Positions 25,498-34,627 of a stretch of 64,000 nucleotides of DNA are shown here, one piece after another. The translations under genes and the position numbers were made by a program. The notes below the pieces were generated by a model. It had not been told where the DNA came from. It saw nothing but the letters and a program-made list of their open reading frames with translations, and ran no database searches. The number at the start of each line of letters is the position of its first letter. The first letter of the stretch is position 1. Origin of the DNA: Haloferax marisrubri (GTDB taxonomy: Archaea > Halobacteriota > Halobacteria > Halobacteriales > Haloferacaceae); the NCBI RefSeq assembly GCF_001469875.2, contig NZ_LOPW02000017.1, positions 124,001 to 188,000 on the forward strand, written 5' to 3'.

Positions 25498-27024
25498 TTA
25501 CTCGTCTTCTTTGGTCTTGATGTCCGCGGAGAGGCCCTGTGCCATCCGAATCTCCTTGGAGTTGTTGAGCGTCCACGCGGTGCGCTCGGTGACGGCCTCG
25601 ATGATTTCGCGGGCCGAGGGGTAGCCGTTGCCGGACTTCTTCACGCCGCCGAACGGGAGGTGGACCTCCGCGCCGATACACGGGAGGTTGCCGTAGGCGA
25701 GGCCGACCTCGGCGTGGTCGCGGAAGTAGTTTATCTGGCGGTAGTCCTCGGAGATGACGGCACCGGCCAGTCCGTAGTCGGTGTCGTTCTGAATCTCGAC
25801 GGCGTCCTCGATGTCGCCGGAGTACTTCAGCAGGGCGACGTGGGGACCGAAGACCTCCTCGTGGGTACAGCGGAGGTCGTCGTGGGGGTCAGCCTCGTAG
25901 ACGAACGGCCCGACCCAGTGCCCCGCCTCGTGGCCCTCGGGAATCTCGTCGTCGTCGAGTTCGGTGCGGTCGACGAGGACGTTCACGCCCTCCTTCTCCG
26001 CGAGTTCGTTGTACTTCGTGACCTTCTCCTTGTGGCCCTCCTCGATGAGGGGACCCATGAAGGTGTCCTCGCGGAGCGGGTCGCCCACGGAGACGCTCTT
26101 CGCGTTCTCGACGAAGCGTTCCTTGAACTCGTCGTACACGTCCTCGTGGACGACGATGCGCTCGGAGGAGACACAGCGCTGGCCGGTGGTCTTGAACGAC
26201 GACATCGTCGCGGAGTGGACCGCGATGTCGAGGTCCGCCTTCTCGGTGATGACGATGTTGTTCTTGCCGCCCATCTCACACGCGGCGAGCTTGCCGGGCT
26301 GTTGGGCCACCTTGCTCGCGACCTCGTGGCCGACCTCGGCGGACCCCGTGAACAGCACGGAGTCGACGCGGTCGTCGTCGACGATGCTCGCGCCGGCGTC
26401 GCCGAAGCCCTGTACCATGTTGAACACGCCGTCCGGAATGCCGGCGTCCTCGAACATCTCGGCGATAATCTGGCCGCACCACGGCGTCTGCTCGGCGGGC
26501 TTCCAAACGACGGTGTTGCCCTCGACGAGCGCGACGGCCATGTGCCAGAAGGGGATGGCGACCGGGAAGTTCCACGGGGTGATACAGCCGACGACGCCGC
26601 GGGGCTTGCGGCGCATGTAGGCGTCCTTGGCGGGAATCTCGGAGGGAATCACGTCGCCTTTGGGGTGGCGGGCGTCGCCCGCGGCCCACTCGACCATGTG
26701 GTACGCCTCGATGACGTCGGCGCGGCCCTCGGAAATCTCCTTGCCGCACTCCTTGGTGACGACCTCCGCGAGTTCCTCGGTGCGGTCGCGCAGTTCGTGG
26801 TAGATGTCCCAGAGGTACTCCGCGCGGTCGATGTGCGAGAGTTCGCGCCACTCCTCGTACGCCTCGTCGGCCGCGGCGGCCGCGGCGTCGATGTCCTCGG
26901 GCGTGCCGCGTCGGAACGTCCCCAGCGACTCGCCCGTGGCGGGGTTCGTGCTCTCGAACGTCTCGTCGCCGGTTCCGTCCGTCCACTCGCCGTCGATATA
27001 GTGCCGATATTCGTCCTGCGCCAT
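25498..27024 (-). CDS. Aldehyde dehydrogenase, probable 1-pyrroline-5-carboxylate dehydrogenase
   Basis: 508 residues with the full ALDH fold. Conserved elements are the oxyanion Asn in TPWNFPV, the NAD loop FTGSAEVGHEVA, general-base Glu in CEMGGKNN and the catalytic Cys in GQRCVSSERI. ALDHs oxidise aldehydes with NAD(P). Because a proline dehydrogenase gene lies about 900 bases away on the same strand with a regulator between them, oxidation of glutamate semialdehyde (P5C) to glutamate is the likely reaction. That assignment rests on context more than on specific residues. The start is leaderless-like, with a palindrome just upstream. Confidence 0.85.
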   Translation of the reverse strand: MAQDEYRHYIDGEWTDGTGDETFESTNPATGESLGTFRRGTPEDIDAAAAAADEAYEEWRELSHIDRAEYLWDIYHELRDRTEELAEVVTKECGKEISEGRADVIEAYHMVEWAAGDARHPKGDVIPSEIPAKDAYMRRKPRGVVGCITPWNFPVAIPFWHMAVALVEGNTVVWKPAEQTPWCGQIIAEMFEDAGIPDGVFNMVQGFGDAGASIVDDDRVDSVLFTGSAEVGHEVASKVAQQPGKLAACEMGGKNNIVITEKADLDIAVHSATMSSFKTTGQRCVSSERIVVHEDVYDEFKERFVENAKSVSVGDPLREDTFMGPLIEEGHKEKVTKYNELAEKEGVNVLVDRTELDDDEIPEGHEAGHWVGPFVYEADPHDDLRCTHEEVFGPHVALLKYSGDIEDAVEIQNDTDYGLAGAVISEDYRQINYFRDHAEVGLAYGNLPCIGAEVHLPFGGVKKSGNGYPSAREIIEAVTERTAWTLNNSKEIRMAQGLSADIKTKEDE

Positions 27025-27025
27025 A

Positions 27026-27056
27026 TGACTCTAGAGTCACAACTAGGATTAATAAC
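27026..27056 (-). promoter_or_regulatory. P5C dehydrogenase promoter with palindromic operator
   Basis: A perfect 14-bp palindrome TGACTCTAGAGTCA lies at 27026-27039, two bases before the start codon at 27024. On the minus strand a TATA-like TTATTAAT is at about 27055-27048, so transcription should start at about the palindrome. A site there would block initiation when bound, as in repression released by substrate. Confidence 0.5.
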
Positions 27057-27156
27057 CCCGGACCCTCCCATGGAAGGGCCGCGTCCGAACCGGCGCGTCA
27101 CCGCGACCCCGCGTGACCACAGACAACATCTTACGTAATGACGTGTTACCCGGTGT

Positions 27157-27876
27157 ATGAGCGAGCGCACGTCAGGTGAAGGTACGCGCCTCACGCTCGA
27201 CCTATGGCATCCGAACTGCTGGGCGATCGAATCGACGAGCGAGTACGACGGCGGCATCCTCGCACACGCCATCTACGACGCCCCCACCGCGGGCGTCGAG
27301 CGGTCCAACGGACTGTTCACCGCCTACGGTGAGTCGCTCGACGAGGTCGAGACGCTCCTCGACGTCATCGCCGACTCGAATCTCACGGGCGAGGTGTTGG
27401 AACTGCAAGAGCGGTTCGACTCCCGCGGGAAGCACGTCGCGCCCGGCCCGGTCGCCCGCGAGTTCTTCTTGGAGTACGACCCGAGCGACATGATGTGTCC
27501 GGAGCTACTCAAGGAGGGCTTCGTCCACAGCGCCCCGACACAGATAGAAAACGGCCGAGAGCGGTGGGAAGTCTGGTTCGCCGGCGCGCGCGAAGAGATA
27601 CAGCCCCGCATCGAGACCGTCATGGACGAGACCGGGGCCGAGATTCGCGTCGCCTCCATCTCCACGTCCGAGGGCGCGGAACCGGAGCGCAGTCGACGAC
27701 TCGACACGCTCACCCGGAGCCAGCGGCAAGCGTTCGAACTCGCCCGCGAAGAAGGATACTACCGCTGGCCCCGTGAGGTGTCGACCCGCGAACTCGCCGC
27801 CGAGATGGACATCTCGAAGACGACGCTGCTCGAACACCTTCGCAAAGCGGAATCGAAACTGCTCGACCCGCAGTAG
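27157..27876 (+). CDS. Bat-type HTH-10 transcriptional regulator
   Basis: 239 residues. The N-terminal ~150 residues form the sensor-like region of the haloarchaeal Bat/HTH-10 family (LTLDLWHPNCWAIE, GILAHAIYDAPTAGVERSNGLF). The C-terminal HTH_10 domain contains LTRSQRQAFELAREEGYYRWPREVSTRELAAEMDISKTTLLEHLRKAE (about 187-235). Placed between proline dehydrogenase and P5C dehydrogenase genes, it is the obvious candidate to control proline breakdown, by analogy with other substrate-linked regulators. TTACGTAATGACGT at about 27131-27144 before its start may hold promoter or operator elements. Confidence 0.87.
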   Translation: MSERTSGEGTRLTLDLWHPNCWAIESTSEYDGGILAHAIYDAPTAGVERSNGLFTAYGESLDEVETLLDVIADSNLTGEVLELQERFDSRGKHVAPGPVAREFFLEYDPSDMMCPELLKEGFVHSAPTQIENGRERWEVWFAGAREEIQPRIETVMDETGAEIRVASISTSEGAEPERSRRLDTLTRSQRQAFELAREEGYYRWPREVSTRELAAEMDISKTTLLEHLRKAESKLLDPQ

Positions 27877-27901
27877 CGCGGGACGAGTAGGTATCCCCGG
27901 C

Positions 27902-28741
27902 TCAGATGCCGGCGACGGCGCGGAGCGCGAACAGCGCGTTCGACTTCTGCTCGCGGACGCGCCGGTAGAAGTAAGAGAACCACTTGTCGCCGTAGGGAAC
28001 GTACTGCCACATCTCGATGTCGGCGTCCGCGAGGTCGCGCTGGCCGTCCTCGCGCACGCCCATGAGCATCTGTACCTCGTAGGGCGTCCCGTACTGCTCG
28101 TGGAGGTGGCGGGCGTGCGCAATCATGTGCGGGTCGTGGCTGCCGACCGCGACGCCGTCGTCGAACTCGGTGAACATGTATTCGAGGAGGTCCTCGTACA
28201 CCTCGTCGACCTTCGATTTCTCCTTGTACGCGATGGACGCCGGCTCGTTGTACGCGCCCTTGACGAGGCGGACCTTCCCGGGCACCTCGGCGAGGCGTTC
28301 GAGGTCCTCGCGCGTGCGTTTCAAGTTCGCCTGCACGCAGACGCCGACGTTCCCGCCCGTCCGGTGACCCAAGTCGTCGACGGCGTCGAGGGTCACGTCG
28401 GTCGTCTCGTGGTCTTCCATGTCGACCCAGACGAACACGTCCTCGGCGTCCGCGGCGTCGACGATGCGGTCGAGGTTCTCCCGGAACGCGTGGTCGCCGA
28501 TGTCGAGGCCGATCTGCGAGGGCTTCACCGAGACGCACCCGTCGAGGTTCGTCGCGCCCAGTTGGCGGACGAGGTCGACGTACGCGTCGGCGTCGGCGTC
28601 GGCGTCCGCCCGGTCGGAGTAGTGCTCGCCGAGGAGGTTCAGTATCCCCGCGATACCGTCGCGGTTCAGCGACTCGACGTGCGAGACCGCCCCGTCGGCC
28701 GTCTCACCCGCCACGAAGTTGTTCGCGATGGGGGGTATCAT
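27902..28741 (-). CDS. putA: Proline dehydrogenase
   Basis: 279 residues, single domain. This flavin enzyme with a TIM-barrel fold oxidises proline to 1-pyrroline-5-carboxylate. Family motifs visible: VSVKPSQIGLDIG, FVWVDMEDHETT, CVQANLKRT, VRLVKGAYNEP, VAVGSHDPHMI, and the C-terminal YVPYGDKWFSYFYRRVREQKSN, whose paired arginines bind the proline carboxylate. An ADADADA stretch at about 45-52 comes from a 6-bp repeat (gcgtcg, four units, 28584-28607). With the aldehyde dehydrogenase upstream on this strand it forms the proline-to-glutamate pathway. Confidence 0.92.
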   Translation of the reverse strand: MIPPIANNFVAGETADGAVSHVESLNRDGIAGILNLLGEHYSDRADADADADAYVDLVRQLGATNLDGCVSVKPSQIGLDIGDHAFRENLDRIVDAADAEDVFVWVDMEDHETTDVTLDAVDDLGHRTGGNVGVCVQANLKRTREDLERLAEVPGKVRLVKGAYNEPASIAYKEKSKVDEVYEDLLEYMFTEFDDGVAVGSHDPHMIAHARHLHEQYGTPYEVQMLMGVREDGQRDLADADIEMWQYVPYGDKWFSYFYRRVREQKSNALFALRAVAGI

Positions 28742-28906
28742 GTCCCGCTATTGTGAGACACGTACCCTAAAGAGAGACCCTACCAAATCATTCTGAAAAA
28801 TATTGGTGAAATAATCCGTGGATGCTCGTTTCGTCCGCCGGATTTCGGGGTCCCGACCATGGACGGTTACAGGTATATTTAGGATAATTGGAGAGCATTG
28901 CTTGTT

Positions 28907-30232
28907 ATGTCACCGCACGACATGGACCGCAGAACGCTACTGAAACTGTCGGGACTCTCGCTCGTGGGAGCGACCGCCGGCTGTCTCGAGGGCGAAGAGG
29001 AAACTACGACAACGACCACCGAAGAAAGCGGCGGTGGCGGTGGCGGCGGCGAAGAGACCACCACGACTACCGAGGAAAGCGGTGGCGGCGACTCGTCGTA
29101 CACCATCGGCATGGTCGACTCTCTCACCGGGTCGCTCGCCCCGTACGGCGAGCGCAACACCCGCGGCCGCGAACTCGCGCTCGCCGCCATCAACGAGGCA
29201 GGCATCGGCTCCGAGGGCGCGTCCCTGAACATCTCCGTCGAGGACGACGAGAGTACGAACCAGGGCGGGGTCAACGGCGCGCAGAAGCTCGTCAACCAAG
29301 ACGGCGTCCCGCTTCTCATCGGCTCCGTCGGCTCGGGCGTCTCCATCGCCATCCACGACAGCGTCACCAACGACGCCGGCGTCGTCCAAATCAGCCAGAA
29401 CAGCACGAGCCCCGAACTCACGTCGCGGCCGGACCTGCTCCGCATGAGTCCCTCCGGGGCCGCAAAGGGGCAGGCGCTCGCCAGCCTCGTCAGCGACGAC
29501 GGCCACGACACCGTCGCCGTCACGTGGATTAACAACGACTACGGGACTGGCCTCTCCGACGTGTTCGCCGAGACGTTCGAGTCCGAACTCGGGGGCACCG
29601 TCGCCTACAACGAGCCCCACGACCAGGGGCAGTCGTCGTACAGCGGCATCCTCACGGAGATGGCCTCGACGGACGCCTCCGCGTGGGTGTTCATCACGTA
29701 CGCCAACGAGTACACCGTCATGGTCAACGAGGGGTTCGACCAAGGCTACAACACGGCCGTCGACTACTACGGCGCGGAGTCCACCGTCGCCGACTCCATC
29801 ATCGAGAACACCCCCGCGGGCAGCATGGACGGCATGAAGGGCATCACCGAGAGCGCCCCGCAGGACCAGGAGAACTACCAGAACTTCGTCTCCGCGTTCG
29901 AGGAGAACTACGACGCGACGCCGACAGTCTGGTCGGCGTACGCCTACGACGCCGTGACCGTCGCGGCGCTCGCCATCGAAGCGGCCGACGAGTTCTCCGG
30001 CGAGGCGCTCGCGTCCGTCGTCCGCGACGTGACCCGCCCCGAGGGCGAGGAGGTCTTCAACTTCGAGGAGGCCGCGGCCGTCCTCCGCGACGGCGGCTCG
30101 CCGAGCGACATCAACTATCAGGGCGTCAGCGGGCCTGTCGACCTCGACGAGAACGGCGACCCGCCGGGCTACTACCAGATTTACAGCGTCGAGGACCACG
30201 AATACGTCTTCGGCGACTACATCACGAGCTAA
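28907..30232 (+). CDS. ABC transporter substrate-binding lipoprotein (branched-chain amino acid type)
   Basis: 441 residues from ATG 28907, supported by a TATA-like GGTATATTTAGG about 27 to 36 bases upstream. The Tat-type signal DRRTLLKLSGLSLVGA ends in the lipobox ATAGC, so the protein is lipid-anchored on the outer face. A Thr/Glu/Gly linker with two copies of TTTTTEESGGG is followed by the Leu/Ile/Val-binding periplasmic fold (from about residue 65: YTIGMVDSLTGSLAPYGERNTRG). It feeds the two permeases and two ATPases encoded directly downstream. Real substrate unknown: amino acids, amides and urea all use this class. ATG 28922 is an alternative start. Confidence 0.9.
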   Translation: MSPHDMDRRTLLKLSGLSLVGATAGCLEGEEETTTTTTEESGGGGGGGEETTTTTEESGGGDSSYTIGMVDSLTGSLAPYGERNTRGRELALAAINEAGIGSEGASLNISVEDDESTNQGGVNGAQKLVNQDGVPLLIGSVGSGVSIAIHDSVTNDAGVVQISQNSTSPELTSRPDLLRMSPSGAAKGQALASLVSDDGHDTVAVTWINNDYGTGLSDVFAETFESELGGTVAYNEPHDQGQSSYSGILTEMASTDASAWVFITYANEYTVMVNEGFDQGYNTAVDYYGAESTVADSIIENTPAGSMDGMKGITESAPQDQENYQNFVSAFEENYDATPTVWSAYAYDAVTVAALAIEAADEFSGEALASVVRDVTRPEGEEVFNFEEAAAVLRDGGSPSDINYQGVSGPVDLDENGDPPGYYQIYSVEDHEYVFGDYITS

Positions 30233-30284
30233 CCATGCACGTACGGAACGGACGCCGAACGACCCTCGGGAGGGCCCCGGAGCC

Positions 30285-31226
30285 GTGATACCGCTCCAAA
30301 TCAGCCCCTTCCAGTACGTCGCGAACGGCGTGGTGTTTTCGAGCATCATCGTCCTCGCGGCCATCGGGCTGTCGCTCGTCTACAGCATCGCGGACTTCGC
30401 GAACTTCGCCCACGGCGACCTCATGACCGTGGGGGCGTTCTCCGCGCTGTTCTCGGTCGGCTTCCTCCGACCGATGCTGGGCGACGCGGGCGTGTTCGGC
30501 CTGCCGCTTTGGTTCTTCCTCGCCCTCGCGTTCGGCATGGGGGCGGCGGCGGTCATCTCCGTCATCACCGACCGCGTCATCTACCAACCGGTGAAGGGGT
30601 CCGACTCCATCGGCCTGCTCATCTCCAGTATCGGGGTCGCGCTGGTCTATCGCGCGCTCGTCTTCCTGTCGTTCGGGACCGAGGCCGAGCGCTACGGCGT
30701 CCCCAGGCAGGGGCCGATTCCGTGGGTCCGCGAGACGCTCGGTATTGCGGTCACCCCGCGCAACCTCGTCGTCGTGACGCTCACCATCGTGCTCGTGACC
30801 GCGCTGCACCTGACGCTGACGCGGACGACGCTCGGCCGCAAGATGCGCGCGACCGCCGACAACGCGGACCTCGCGCGGGTCAGCGGGATTCGGACCAGCG
30901 AGGTCATCCTCGCCATGTGGCTCATCGGCGGCGCGCTCGCCGCGGCCGGCGGCGTCTTCCTCGGACTGGAGGAACTCGTCCGCCCGCGCATGGGCTTCGA
31001 CATCCTGCTCATCGTCTTCGCCGCGGTCATCCTCGGCGGCATCGGCTCCGTCTACGGCGCGATGCTCGGCGGCTTCGTCATCGGGATGGTCCACGAACTG
31101 GTTCCGCTGTTCTATCAGTGGGGCATCAGCCCGGTCGGCTCGCGGTACGCCGCGGCCGTCGCGTTCGTCATCATGGTCGCCATCCTGCTCGTTCGCCCGA
31201 GCGGAATCGCGGGTGATAGCGGATGA
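30285..31226 (+). CDS. Branched-chain amino acid ABC transporter permease (LivH type)
   Basis: 313 residues from GTG 30285. Eight or so hydrophobic helices are seen, with the LivH hallmark GLSLVYSIADFANFAHGDLMTVGAF near the N-terminus and the EAA-like loop IRTSEVILAMWLIGGALAAAGGVFLG. LivH and LivM form the membrane channel of the transporter. It overlaps livM by four bases (ATGA). The start codon choice is the least certain in this operon because no ATG precedes the first helix. Confidence 0.9.
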   Translation: MIPLQISPFQYVANGVVFSSIIVLAAIGLSLVYSIADFANFAHGDLMTVGAFSALFSVGFLRPMLGDAGVFGLPLWFFLALAFGMGAAAVISVITDRVIYQPVKGSDSIGLLISSIGVALVYRALVFLSFGTEAERYGVPRQGPIPWVRETLGIAVTPRNLVVVTLTIVLVTALHLTLTRTTLGRKMRATADNADLARVSGIRTSEVILAMWLIGGALAAAGGVFLGLEELVRPRMGFDILLIVFAAVILGGIGSVYGAMLGGFVIGMVHELVPLFYQWGISPVGSRYAAAVAFVIMVAILLVRPSGIAGDSG

Positions 31227-32347
31227 GCGCCGTGTCCTCGTGGGTGAGCGAGACGCTCGTCCGCGACGCGACCGAGCGGCGCATCTTCGCGGTGCTCGGA
31301 CTCATCACCGTGTTGCTCGTCGTCGGCGTCCTCACCGGCGTCATCGGACCGCGGTTCCTCCTGTTCCAAATCGCGCTCGTCGGGATGTACGCCCTGCTCT
31401 CGCTCGGACTCAACGTCCAGTGGGGCTACGCCGGGCTCATCAACTTCTCCGTCGCCGCGTTCTGGGGCATCGGCGCCTACTGCGCCGCGCTGTTGACCGC
31501 ACCGAACTCCCCGCTCGGACTCGGACTCCACCCGGTGTTCGGGTTCCTCGCGGCAATCGTCGTGAGCGCGTTCATCGCGGTGCTCATCGGTATCCCGACG
31601 CTCCGCCTGCGCGAGGACTACCTCGCCATCGCCAGCCTCGGACTGGCCGAAGTCATCCGCGCCATCATCCTCAACGAGCGGCGGTGGACCGCCGGGTCGA
31701 GCGGTATCAGCGGCATCCCGAACCTCATGTCGTGGCTCCCGCTGACAGACGCCGCGACGACGGCCGCAATCGTGGTCTTCCTCATCGCGGTCGTCTACCT
31801 GTTCCTCCGGCGCGTCCACCGGTCGCCGTGGGGGCGCGTCCTCCGGACCATCCGGTCCGACGAGGACCTCGCGAAAGCGCTCGGTAAAAACACCTACCTG
31901 TTCAAGATGCAGGCGTTCGTCATCGGCTCGGTCATCATGGCCATCGCCGGGGCGTTCTACGCGCACTTGAACCTCTACATCGACCCCTCCGACCTCGTCC
32001 CCCTGACGACGTTCTACATCTGGATCGCCGTCATCCTCGGCGGGACCGGGTCGAACCGCGGGGCGGTCGTCGGCGCGGCCGTCGTCATCGCCATCCGCGA
32101 GGGGACTCGCTTCCTCAACGACATCGGGTTCATCCAGACGCTCGGCATCGACTTGGCCCCGCTCCGACTGCTGTTCGTCGGCGGGCTCATCATCCTCATC
32201 ATGCGCTTCCGGCAGGACGGACTCCTTCCGCCGAAGGACGAACTCATCTGGCCGGCGGCGCGCGACGAGAGCAGTACCGGCGGCGCGTCACCGTCGGGTG
32301 CCGTCCCGGACGGCGGTACCTCCTCGAACGGGGGTGACGACCGATGA
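31223..32347 (+). CDS. Branched-chain amino acid ABC transporter permease (LivM type)
   Basis: 374 residues. Motifs include YALLSLGLNVQWGYAGLINFSVAAFWGIGAY and GIPTLRLREDYLAIASLGLAEVIR, typical of LivM, plus the ATPase-contact loop KALGKNTYLFKMQAFVIGSVIMAIAGAFYAHL. The last 40 residues are a Ser/Gly-rich hydrophilic tail. Four-base overlaps with both neighbours indicate tight translational coupling. Confidence 0.91.
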   Translation: MSAVSSWVSETLVRDATERRIFAVLGLITVLLVVGVLTGVIGPRFLLFQIALVGMYALLSLGLNVQWGYAGLINFSVAAFWGIGAYCAALLTAPNSPLGLGLHPVFGFLAAIVVSAFIAVLIGIPTLRLREDYLAIASLGLAEVIRAIILNERRWTAGSSGISGIPNLMSWLPLTDAATTAAIVVFLIAVVYLFLRRVHRSPWGRVLRTIRSDEDLAKALGKNTYLFKMQAFVIGSVIMAIAGAFYAHLNLYIDPSDLVPLTTFYIWIAVILGGTGSNRGAVVGAAVVIAIREGTRFLNDIGFIQTLGIDLAPLRLLFVGGLIILIMRFRQDGLLPPKDELIWPAARDESSTGGASPSGAVPDGGTSSNGGDDR

Positions 32348-33150
32348 ACGACGACGCGTACGAGGGTGCGCGCCTCGACAAAAACGACGTCGTCCTGAAG
32401 ACGACCGACTTGGAGAAGGCGTTCGGCGGCCTCGTCGCCACCGACGGCGTCTCCATCGAGGTCGACCGCGGGACCATCACCGGAATGATCGGGCCGAACG
32501 GCGCGGGGAAGTCCACGCTGTTCAACCTCATCTCCGGCTTCTACGAGAACGACGCCGGCCACGTCACCGTCAACGGGGAGGAAGTGACCGACCTCGAACC
32601 GCACGAGCGCGCCCGAAAGGGACTCGTTCGGACCTTCCAGACGCCCCGTCGGCTGGAGGGGATGTCCGTCCGCGAGGCGATGCTCGTCGGTCCCGGCCCG
32701 CAGAAAGGCGAGTCCATCTTCTCGCTTTTCTTCTCCGGCTCCGACGTGACCGAAGAGGAGCGGGCGAACATCGAACAGACGCGCGAGTTGCTCGAACGGT
32801 TCGAAATCGGGCACCTCATCGACCAGCCATCGACCGACCTCTCCGGCGGGCAGATGAAGCTCGTCGAGCTTGCGCGGGCGTTCACGACGGACCCCGACAT
32901 CCTGCTTTTGGACGAGCCGGTCGCCGGCGTCAACCCGACGCTCGCAAACGACATCAAGCGGTTCATCCGCGAACTCAACGAGGAGGGCCAGACCTTCCTC
33001 ATCATCGAACACGACATGCCGTTTATCATGGACCTCGCAGACCCCATCATCGTTCTCGACCAAGGGAAGGTGCTCATGGAGGGCTCGCCGGACGAAGTCC
33101 GCTCTGACGACCGCGTCATCGAGGCGTACCTCGGGGGGGCCGGCCCATGA
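32344..33150 (+). CDS. Branched-chain amino acid ABC transporter ATPase (LivG type)
   Basis: 268 residues. Walker A GPNGAGKST (about 48-56), signature DLSGGQMKLVELARA, Walker B DILLLDEPVAGVNP and switch His in IIEHDM. The insert FQTPRRLEGMSVREAML marks the LivG group. It hydrolyses ATP to drive uptake through the LivH/LivM channel. Four-base overlaps on both sides. Confidence 0.93.
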   Translation: MNDDAYEGARLDKNDVVLKTTDLEKAFGGLVATDGVSIEVDRGTITGMIGPNGAGKSTLFNLISGFYENDAGHVTVNGEEVTDLEPHERARKGLVRTFQTPRRLEGMSVREAMLVGPGPQKGESIFSLFFSGSDVTEEERANIEQTRELLERFEIGHLIDQPSTDLSGGQMKLVELARAFTTDPDILLLDEPVAGVNPTLANDIKRFIRELNEEGQTFLIIEHDMPFIMDLADPIIVLDQGKVLMEGSPDEVRSDDRVIEAYLGGAGP

Positions 33151-33884
33151 GCAACCGCGCACTCGACGTCTCGGGCGTCGACAGCGGCTACGGCGAGGTG
33201 CAGGTCCTCAGCGACCTGACGCTCCACCTCAAATCGGACGAAATCGTCTGCATCATCGGCCCGAACGGCGCGGGGAAGTCGACCGTCCTCAAGACGGTGT
33301 TCGGCCTCCTCAAGCCGTGGACCGGCTCGGTCGAACTGGGCGGGCGAGACATCACCGGCGAGGAGCCGGAGGACCTCGTCCGCGTCGGGATGGGCTACGT
33401 CCCGCAGGTGGACAACGTCTTTTCCTCTCTCACCATCGACGAGAACCTCAAGATGGGCGGCGTCGCCCGCTCGGATGGCCTGCAGGCCCGAATCGACGAG
33501 CTGTACGACCAGTTCTCGATTCTCGACGAGAAGCGCTCGGCGAAGGCGCGGACGCTCTCGGGCGGCCAGCGGCAGGTGCTCGCGTTCGCCCGCGCGCTCG
33601 TGATGGAGCCCGAAGTGCTCCTCATCGACGAGCCCTCGGCGGGCCTCGCGCCCAACATCGTCAAGTCGGTGTTCGAGGACGTGAAGAAGGTGAACGAACT
33701 CGGAACGGCGGTCCTGATGGTCGAACAGAACGCCCGCGAGGGGCTCGGCATCTCCGACCGCGGCTACGTCCTCGACCAGGGGACCGTCGCCTACGAGGGC
33801 CACGCCGACGGCCTCCTCGACGACCCCGAAGTCTCGCGGCTCTACATGGGCGGCGCGGACTACGAGGGCGTCGAGGGCGAGTAA
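33147..33884 (+). CDS. Branched-chain amino acid ABC transporter ATPase (LivF type)
   Basis: 245 residues. Walker A GPNGAGKST (about 39-47), signature TLSGGQRQVLAFARALV, Walker B EVLLIDEPSAGLAP, and VEQNAREGLGISDRGYVLDQG as in LivF. The Y-G-E-VQVL opening SGYGEVQVLSDLTL is also LivF-like. Last gene of the operon. The following ~140 bases contain the upstream region of the halocyanin gene. Confidence 0.93.
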   Translation: MSNRALDVSGVDSGYGEVQVLSDLTLHLKSDEIVCIIGPNGAGKSTVLKTVFGLLKPWTGSVELGGRDITGEEPEDLVRVGMGYVPQVDNVFSSLTIDENLKMGGVARSDGLQARIDELYDQFSILDEKRSAKARTLSGGQRQVLAFARALVMEPEVLLIDEPSAGLAPNIVKSVFEDVKKVNELGTAVLMVEQNAREGLGISDRGYVLDQGTVAYEGHADGLLDDPEVSRLYMGGADYEGVEGE

Positions 33885-34027
33885 CTCGCGAGCCGCGGGC
33901 GCGACCCGCGGCCGACGCTCCCTGAACTGCGGTCCGCCCGCGACCCCCCGCCGTTCTCGGCGAGAGAGGGCTCCAATCGGGCGGAATTTGGGACATCGCT
34001 TATTCTTCGGGTGGCCCGACCACCGGT

Positions 34028-34591
34028 ATGCGACTCACGAGACGACGAGCCCTCGCCGCTGTGACCGCCGGACTCGGACTGCTCGCCGGCTGTACGGGTG
34101 GCGACCAGACGGAGATGCCGAGCGAGGAGACGGAGTCGGCTCCAACCGAGACGACGGCGTCGTCTCCGAGTTCAACGGCAACCTCTACACCAACACCGAC
34201 ACCGACACCGACACCGACAGCGTCGCCGACGCCGACGAGCGAACCACCGGATTCGACGACCGAACCGGCGTCGGGCGATGCGTCCGGCTCGCTCGTCGTC
34301 ATGGAGGGCGTCGCCTTCTCACCGATGCGGCTCTCGGTCGAGTCGGGGACGACGGTCACGTGGGAAAACGGGGAAGCGCTTCAACACAACGTCCGCGCGG
34401 CGACCTTCGACGACGCGGCGACCGACTGGTCGTTTCAGTCCGAGACGGTCGGCCGCGACGGGCGGGTCACCTACCGCTTCGACGACCCCGGCGTCTACCA
34501 GTACGACTGCGGCATCCACGGCTCGACGGCGATGTGCGGAGTGGTCGTGGTCGGCGACGCGAGCTACGACGGGACGCTCCCCTGCGAGTGA
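34028..34591 (+). CDS. Halocyanin-type type 1 copper lipoprotein
   Basis: 187 residues. A Tat signal (LTRRRALAAVTAG) ends in the lipobox LLAGC. A long Thr/Ser/Pro linker (about 25-82) includes a (TP)n run from an ACCGAC DNA repeat. The cupredoxin domain (about 88-187) shows the copper ligands His in LQHNV, Cys and His in YDCGIHG, and Met in TAMCG. Halocyanins carry electrons at the outer membrane face. No redox partner is adjacent. TTATTCTTC at about 34000-34006 may be the TATA box for a leaderless transcript. Confidence 0.87.
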   Translation: MRLTRRRALAAVTAGLGLLAGCTGGDQTEMPSEETESAPTETTASSPSSTATSTPTPTPTPTPTASPTPTSEPPDSTTEPASGDASGSLVVMEGVAFSPMRLSVESGTTVTWENGEALQHNVRAATFDDAATDWSFQSETVGRDGRVTYRFDDPGVYQYDCGIHGSTAMCGVVVVGDASYDGTLPCE

Positions 34592-34627
34592 GTCGGCGGT
34601 CGTAGAGACACAGAAAACCGGAGACGG

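Noticed and set aside
25477-27138. A 553-codon open frame on the plus strand opposite the P5C dehydrogenase gene
   Set aside because: It is a shadow frame caused by high GC at third codon positions; its translation is repetitive Val/Arg/Asp-rich with no motif, and the opposite strand encodes a complete ALDH.
31202-31215. AATCGCGGGTGATA at the livH end as a dyad copy
   Set aside because: It lies in coding DNA, matches only one arm, and does not face a promoter.
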